Below, piece after piece: positions 6,535 through 10,848 of a stretch of DNA of 10,848 bases (positions are counted from its first letter, which is position 1; the number at the start of each line of letters is the position of its first letter). Below the pieces are notes generated by a model. The model saw only the letters and a list, made by a program, of their open reading frames with translations. It had not been told where the DNA came from and searched no databases. The position numbers and the translations under genes are program-made. Where the stretch lies: contig WAQG01000255.1 in NCBI GenBank assembly GCA_015520395.1, positions 1 through 10,848 of the forward strand, written 5' to 3'. The stretch is from Candidatus Geoarchaeota archaeon. Its GTDB lineage: Archaea > Thermoproteota > Thermoprotei > Gearchaeales > WAQG01.

Positions 6535-7345
6535 GGGTTACTCCAGGCTTTCAGCCTTTATCGAGACCCTGGATATAGGGATAACCTCTTCATTCAAGTT
6601 CCCGGTACTCGAGTTGCTAGTGGCAGTATACACAGCCCTCGCCCTTGCAATGCCCACCTTCATGATGCCGACCCCATCAGCATCTGTCCAGGCAAAGATG
6701 CTCGGCGTCCTCTCAGGCGCATCAACGCTCACAGGATTCGTAACCTCAATACTCGTGATTAAGACGGTTGCCTACGATATAGGGGTTGAGATCGAGCGTA
6801 ACATCCTCATGAACTACCTCTCAATGCCCCTGAAGAGGCTGGACGTCTTTACAGCCAGGCTTATAGCTTCTGGCGGCATCCCGCTGCTGCTCTACGCCTT
6901 CTCCCAGGTCATCGCACTTCTCGTAAAGGCGCCCAGCGAGTTCTTCAGCGGGGTTGGCGATGCTATGATAATGATTGCCGCGAACATCGGCCCGGTATTC
7001 TTCCTAATAGTCCTGATGCTCCTCTTCAGCTTCGTGGTGAAGAAGGGATCCACGGCACTCGCACTGGCGATAGTCATATGGTTTAGTAGGAGCGTTGCTG
7101 TTGGCATACTAAGCTTCATAGCGTTCTTCTCAGAGAACTGGGCATTGATAAAACTCGTATATGTCCTTGAGCCTGCGGCGGCCGTCAGAAACTACTATTC
7201 GACGGGAGCTGCCTTGCCGGGCTTAAGGGTTATTGAGACGAGCTTTGAGGAGATGGTTGGCTTCCTGGTTCTGCATTACCTGATTTCGGTCATAATCCTC
7301 GCTGGCTTAATCTATTATTTTGTGAGGAGGTTTGAGGTGAAGTGA
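6527..7345 (+). CDS. ABC-2 type transporter permease
   Basis: Membrane partner of the preceding ATPase. The 272 residues contain six hydrophobic segments at about 26-47, 60-81, 112-133, 147-170, 176-201 and 243-266, the standard ABC-2 membrane topology. The stretch E-I-E-R-N-I-L-M-N-Y-L-S-M-P-L-K-R at 88-104, between helices 2 and 3, looks like the cytoplasmic coupling helix that meets the ATPase. The GTG at 6527 overlaps the ATPase stop by 8 bases and follows the G-rich run GGAGGGTGGTGA at 6512-6523, so translational coupling is likely. A soluble loop of ~40 residues (about 202-242) before the last helix is probably outside the cell. ABC-2 systems of this kind usually export lipids, drugs or polysaccharides, or act in stress responses; nothing here shows which. 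Confidence 0.85.
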   Translation: MGKGYSRLSAFIETLDIGITSSFKFPVLELLVAVYTALALAMPTFMMPTPSASVQAKMLGVLSGASTLTGFVTSILVIKTVAYDIGVEIERNILMNYLSMPLKRLDVFTARLIASGGIPLLLYAFSQVIALLVKAPSEFFSGVGDAMIMIAANIGPVFFLIVLMLLFSFVVKKGSTALALAIVIWFSRSVAVGILSFIAFFSENWALIKLVYVLEPAAAVRNYYSTGAALPGLRVIETSFEEMVGFLVLHYLISVIILAGLIYYFVRRFEVK

Positions 7346-7956
7346 GGAGGCTGGCCCTGCTCCTGGGACGAATAGGCATAGCACTGTTGGTCTCCGGCCT
7401 TGTGATCTACGGTCTCTCCCTAGTAGAGATAACGGTCAGCAGCGGCTTTTCCTCCATGAGTGGGGAGCTTTCGCCCGATATGGCGGTGATTCGGCCATTC
7501 TACGCCCTAAGCGGTGGGAGGGTGAGGGTGACGGTTTTCTCGGACTCCCAGGATATAGAGGTATATGTTCTGAAGATCTCGCCCGAGGCCTTCAGGGTGT
7601 TGGGCAGGTTTATAGAAAACATTACAATGGAGGAAAGGGTGATAGATGTCGGCCTCGCCAGGCTCATCCTCAACGAGGCGACCAGAACCGGGTATGTCAG
7701 CATAGTTGGCCAGTGGAGGGGTTCCGGGAGTACGACCGTGGAGCCCGAGTCGGACTCCTACTATGCCATACTCATGATGACGACCTCCATAACGCCCGTC
7801 CGTTATGGAGTGAGCCTCCAAAATCTCGTTGCAATGATACCTAAGCGCAACGCCATCCCAGTCGCCCTGAATATGGTCGCCCTCGGACTCCCACTCTCAC
7901 TGCTCTACGCGTTCAGGTCTAAGAGGGTGTACAGGATGATTGCAGGTAGGGGATAG
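7342..7956 (+). CDS. Unrecognised two-helix membrane protein, third gene of ABC operon
   Basis: I do not recognise a family. The 204-residue protein has a hydrophobic segment at about 8-28 just after M-R-R, a soluble stretch of ~140 residues (about 30-168), a second hydrophobic segment at about 170-191, and a short basic tail (R-S-K-R-V-Y-R at 192-198). By the positive-inside rule both ends are cytoplasmic and the middle is outside. That middle part alternates short beta-like runs with Ser/Gly/Thr-rich turns and ends in a Ser/Thr/Glu-rich patch near 125-140, which suggests a beta-rich domain. The GTG at 7342 overlaps the permease stop by four bases (GTGA), and GAGGTGA sits at 7334-7340, very close to it, so translation is probably coupled. 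The layout suggests a dedicated extracytoplasmic subunit or substrate handler of the transporter; this is inference from position only. Confidence 0.75.
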   Translation: MRRLALLLGRIGIALLVSGLVIYGLSLVEITVSSGFSSMSGELSPDMAVIRPFYALSGGRVRVTVFSDSQDIEVYVLKISPEAFRVLGRFIENITMEERVIDVGLARLILNEATRTGYVSIVGQWRGSGSTTVEPESDSYYAILMMTTSITPVRYGVSLQNLVAMIPKRNAIPVALNMVALGLPLSLLYAFRSKRVYRMIAGRG

Positions 7957-7991
7957 CAACAAGAATTATTTGCCGTGTCCCCGTTGTTGAT

Positions 7992-7999
7992 GGGGGTGG
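7992..7999 (+). promoter_or_regulatory. Shine-Dalgarno sequence selecting the TTG start of the peptidase
   Basis: GGGGGTGG lies six bases before the TTG at 8006, a proper ribosome-site spacing. The nearby ATG at 7990 is in another frame. A weak AT-rich element (GAATTATT, 7963-7970) ~25 bases upstream of the site could give this gene its own promoter; otherwise it is read through from the ABC operon 49 bases away. Confidence 0.5.
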
Positions 8000-8005
8000 A
8001 CATCC

Positions 8006-9844
8006 TTGTTCAAAGACGTTGTCAGGATGATTTATGAGGAGTTCTCCACTAAGGGCGCTATGGAGCTTCTCTACAGGGTGACGAGCTTCCACAGGATACC
8101 CGGATCACCGGGGCTCGAGCGGGTGGCCGAGGCTCTCTCGGAGTGGTTGAGGAGCCGTGGAGTAGACGTCGAGATCAGAAGCTATCCGACGGATGGCAGG
8201 AAGAGATATTACCTGTTTAAATCGCCGGTTGGCTGGGAGGTTAGGGACGGTAGTGTTGAGCTGGTGAGGCCTGAAAGGCGGGTTCTCCACAGGTTTATAG
8301 ATGCGCCCACGGTCGTCGCAACATATTCTCCCCCCGGCGACCTGGAAGGCGAGGTTATCGACGCTGGGGAGGGGCAGTCCCCGAAGGACTTTAGGAGGGC
8401 TAAGGGAAGGATAGCGCTGGTTCACGGGCGCCCCGAGCATGCCTACAGGCTTGCCCGCAAGTACGGGGCCATCGCCGTGATGTTCTACGAGAAGCGGCTA
8501 CCTCCCGACGCGGTTCCATACAGGCGACTCCCGATCTACGGCGAGGATCTTGAGGAGGGTGGGCTGATACCAGCGGTAGCCGTCTCCAATAAGACGGCGA
8601 ACATTATACTGAGCCTCATGAGACGTGCCAGGAGGCCCGTGGTGAGGATAAGGGTCGACTCGAGATACAGGGAGAACGCCCATCTTCCCGTCGTAGTAGC
8701 GACTATAGAAGGTGGCTCGGATAGGGAGGTTTGGCTAACAGCCCACCTCTGCCATCCCTCACCTGGTGCCAACGACAACGCGTCCGGAGTCGCCTCACTG
8801 GCCGAGGCATTTAGATCAGCAGTAAGCCTTCTTGAGGCTGGAAAGCTGGATCGCCCAAAGATGATCATCAAGGCTTTGTGGTCGGCTGAATACTATGGCT
8901 TCCTGGCCTACGTCAAGGAGAGGGGCGGGGTGGACGGCGTTGTGGCAAGCTTCAACCTCGATATGGTTGGGGGTAGTCAGGAGAGGGCCGGGGGCACGTT
9001 TACCCCAGTCAGAACCCCCCTGGGGAACTACAGTTTTATAAACTTCCTCGTGGAGGCAGCCCTCGAGGACCTGGTCTCGAAGGGCTCGCCCGTGAGGACT
9101 GAGACGAGGCTCAAGGTCCTTCCCACCCCCTACACGGCTGGCAGCGACCATGACGTCCTGAACAGCTTCGGGGTCCCGGCAGTCATGCTCATAAACTGGC
9201 CAGACAAGTATTATCATTCAAGCCTAGACGAGCCAGCCAATATAGATCCGGAGATGCTGAGGATTGCGGGATCAGCGGCCATGGCCTCGGCATACTTCAT
9301 CTCATCGGCCAGGGGGGAGGAGGTGGTCTGGCTGGCCAGGGCGACGTTCAACAAGCTCGTCTCCATCTACCATGAGATGCTCAACGAGGCTGAATACAAC
9401 GGGTGGGGGAAGGTGCTGAGGGCCCGGAGGAAGATCCTTCCTCACGCGTTCTCGAAGGCCCTTAAAAGGATCGGCGAGCTTTACCCCGAGGCCGCCGAAG
9501 TTTCGGAGAGGCTTGCGGGGAGGCTTCAGCGCCTCAGTGGAGGCCGCATTAAGACGGGCGGTAAGGTCTATAGGAGGAGGTTTGAGGGGCCTTTGAGCAT
9601 GGGTGAGGTTAGGAGGAGGCTTGGCCCCGAGGGGGCGAGGCTTCTGGGAGGGATTATGAGGAAGATGGGGTTGGCTGGCGCGGGCTGGATGTTCTCAACG
9701 GTATACATGATGGATGGTTCCAGGGGGATGGAGGAGATATATGCCAGCATACTGGCGGAGTACGGCGCCATAGACCGGAGGCTTTTTAACAGGTATCTTG
9801 GGCTTCTAGTTAAGGCTGGGCTTATCGAGGAGAAACCCTCTTGA
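8006..9844 (+). CDS. M28/DUF4910-like metallopeptidase with PA-like insert and C-terminal winged-helix-like tail
   Basis: Predicted zinc aminopeptidase-like enzyme, cytoplasmic (no signal peptide), 612 residues. Order: N-terminal helical and beta region (1-105, with I-P-G-S-P-G at 31-36); a PA-like insert at about 106-215; the M28 core at about 228-432; a basic helical linker; and a tail from about 568 to 608 that resembles a winged helix. Metal-site residues: H247 in T-A-H-L-C-H-P, D257 in G-A-N-D-N, E295 in S-A-E-Y-Y-G (general base position), D319 in F-N-L-D-M-V-G and H404 in Y-Y-H-S-S-L-D; G-S-D-H-D at 379-383 is also typical. The second Glu of the classic M28 Glu-Glu pair is Tyr296. From memory, archaeal DUF4910 proteins share the C-H-P and A-N-D-N motifs and also have a non-acidic residue here. 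The start is TTG, backed by GGGGGTGG at 7992. Substrate unknown. Confidence 0.85.
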   Translation: MFKDVVRMIYEEFSTKGAMELLYRVTSFHRIPGSPGLERVAEALSEWLRSRGVDVEIRSYPTDGRKRYYLFKSPVGWEVRDGSVELVRPERRVLHRFIDAPTVVATYSPPGDLEGEVIDAGEGQSPKDFRRAKGRIALVHGRPEHAYRLARKYGAIAVMFYEKRLPPDAVPYRRLPIYGEDLEEGGLIPAVAVSNKTANIILSLMRRARRPVVRIRVDSRYRENAHLPVVVATIEGGSDREVWLTAHLCHPSPGANDNASGVASLAEAFRSAVSLLEAGKLDRPKMIIKALWSAEYYGFLAYVKERGGVDGVVASFNLDMVGGSQERAGGTFTPVRTPLGNYSFINFLVEAALEDLVSKGSPVRTETRLKVLPTPYTAGSDHDVLNSFGVPAVMLINWPDKYYHSSLDEPANIDPEMLRIAGSAAMASAYFISSARGEEVVWLARATFNKLVSIYHEMLNEAEYNGWGKVLRARRKILPHAFSKALKRIGELYPEAAEVSERLAGRLQRLSGGRIKTGGKVYRRRFEGPLSMGEVRRRLGPEGARLLGGIMRKMGLAGAGWMFSTVYMMDGSRGMEEIYASILAEYGAIDRRLFNRYLGLLVKAGLIEEKPS

Positions 9845-10832
9845 CTGGTGTCGCCCTCAGGAACCTCACCAGCTCATCCTTCCTACAGTGCCTTCCATGG
9901 GGCCTGGATATGTAACATCCTGCAGCCGCGTTGGCTAGAAGTAGTCTCTCGACGGGGCTTAGCTTGAGAAGGAGGCCCAGCATGTTTCCACCGTTCCAGC
10001 TGTCCCCAGCCCCAGTTAGGTGGTGGGGGTGTATATCGAAGGCGGGGGCCCACGCCCCGCTGCTCGCCGAGTAAGCATAGTCCGACGTATGTAGAGTTAG
10101 TTCCCCGACATTTAGGGCTCTGTACAGTGAGTCAGCCGCATCAACAGGGCTTCCACTCGGGACTCCCATAAAGCCAGACAGCACGCCTACCTCCCACTCA
10201 TTAAGGCTGAGAACATCCACGAGGCCCGAACCCAGTATGGAGACCAGGTCCTCCAGCCTCTCCCTGGATGCGACTGCGGGATCCCCTATGTCAAGATAGG
10301 TGATGGCCCCCGCATCCTTTGCTGCCCTAAAAACCTCCCTTATCAGGCTGTTAGCACGGTTATTCATATTCCAGTTGAAGACGCCAACGATGTCGGCGTT
10401 TCTTAGAGCCTCCCAGTCACCCCTGCTAAGGGCATTAGGCCCGAAGTCGGATAGGGATCCCGGATCCGAGAACATGATGTTCGCCCCGCTCACCTCAAAG
10501 ACCACCGTCAGGCTGTCCCTCCCACCCACCTTCAGGGAAAGATTGACGGGAAGGCCCTGGAAAAAGTGCCTTGCCAAAACCCTGCCTATGGGACCACACG
10601 AAACTATCAGCGTGACTCTTACTCCAAGGGAGGCTAGCGCCGAGGCGGTGTTAGCGGAGTTTCCCCCTCTGACAACCCTCTCCTCAACCAAGATGTTCCC
10701 CCCACCCCTAACCACAACTCTGGAGGCCTCCCTGTAGAGGTCGGCCAGCCTCCTCCGATAAAGGACTAGGCGATCTATGAATAGATCTGGCATCAGGACG
10801 GCCCTGTAGCGGCTGGCGTCCACCCCCTCCAA
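9822..10832 (-). CDS. PfkB-family (ribokinase-like) carbohydrate kinase
   Basis: ATP-dependent kinase that phosphorylates a sugar, nucleoside or similar alcohol; soluble. Counting from the TTG at 10832 it has 336 residues, within the family range. Motif 1 is G-G-N-S-A-N-T-A at 56-63 (substrate binding); L-N-E-W-E at 210-214 is the usual Asn-x-x-Glu of the Mg/ATP site; motif 2 is T-G-A-G-D-S-W-N-G-G at 273-282, with D277 as the catalytic base; N-A-A-A-G at 301-305 is also typical. Trp279 replaces the more common Phe of motif 2. The substrate cannot be told from these motifs. The frame stays open to the right edge, so the true start could lie outside the window; ATG at 10793 (giving M-P-D-L-F-I-D) is a shorter alternative. 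The stop lies inside the 3' end of the convergent peptidase gene. Confidence 0.87.
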   Translation of the reverse strand: MEGVDASRYRAVLMPDLFIDRLVLYRRRLADLYREASRVVVRGGGNILVEERVVRGGNSANTASALASLGVRVTLIVSCGPIGRVLARHFFQGLPVNLSLKVGGRDSLTVVFEVSGANIMFSDPGSLSDFGPNALSRGDWEALRNADIVGVFNWNMNNRANSLIREVFRAAKDAGAITYLDIGDPAVASRERLEDLVSILGSGLVDVLSLNEWEVGVLSGFMGVPSGSPVDAADSLYRALNVGELTLHTSDYAYSASSGAWAPAFDIHPHHLTGAGDSWNGGNMLGLLLKLSPVERLLLANAAAGCYISRPHGRHCRKDELVRFLRATPVKRVSPR

Positions 10833-10848
10833 AGCACCAGCCAGACCC

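Overview
The window looks like a chromosomal segment of a thermophilic archaeon, most likely of the TACK/Thermoproteota type. Four things point that way: a mannosylglycerate pair of the thermophile kind (mpgS and mpgP); TATA-like boxes about 25-35 bases upstream of starts with little or no leader; frequent TTG and GTG starts; and heavy use of AGG for Arg and ATA for Ile. I cannot name a genus. No rRNA, tRNA, CRISPR array, insertion sequence or phage gene was seen. Nearly all of the DNA is coding.

Layout. 1-1531 (+) is the 3' part of a CPA1-type cation/proton antiporter cut by the left edge, followed by a 218-base gap with one strong hairpin. 1750-3267 (-) is a YtcJ-like amidohydrolase of unknown substrate with its own likely leaderless promoter. 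3300-4493 (-) is mpgS and 4573-5397 (+) is mpgP, transcribed divergently from a 79-base spacer. A 210-base AT-richer gap with a clear TATA box precedes a three-gene operon at 5608-7956 (+): an ABC-2 type ATPase, its six-helix permease, and an unrecognised protein with two membrane helices and an extracytoplasmic middle. 8006-9844 (+) is an M28/DUF4910-like metallopeptidase with an inserted PA-like domain and a C-terminal winged-helix-like tail. 9822-10832 (-) is a PfkB-family kinase that overlaps the peptidase tail to tail by 23 bases; its start may lie past the right edge.

How the genes work together. MpgS joins GDP-mannose to 3-phosphoglycerate, and MpgP removes the phosphate to give mannosylglycerate, a compatible solute of heat and salt stress. 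The antiporter would also act in ion balance, but nothing in the sequence ties it to the solute genes. The ABC operon is a self-contained membrane system, tightly overlapped and so probably co-translated; its substrate is unknown. The amidohydrolase, peptidase and kinase are enzymes of unassigned substrate. I see no clearly new defence or mobile system. The most distinctive points are the divergent mpgS/mpgP layout, the ABC operon's extra membrane subunit, and the peptidase's altered metal site.
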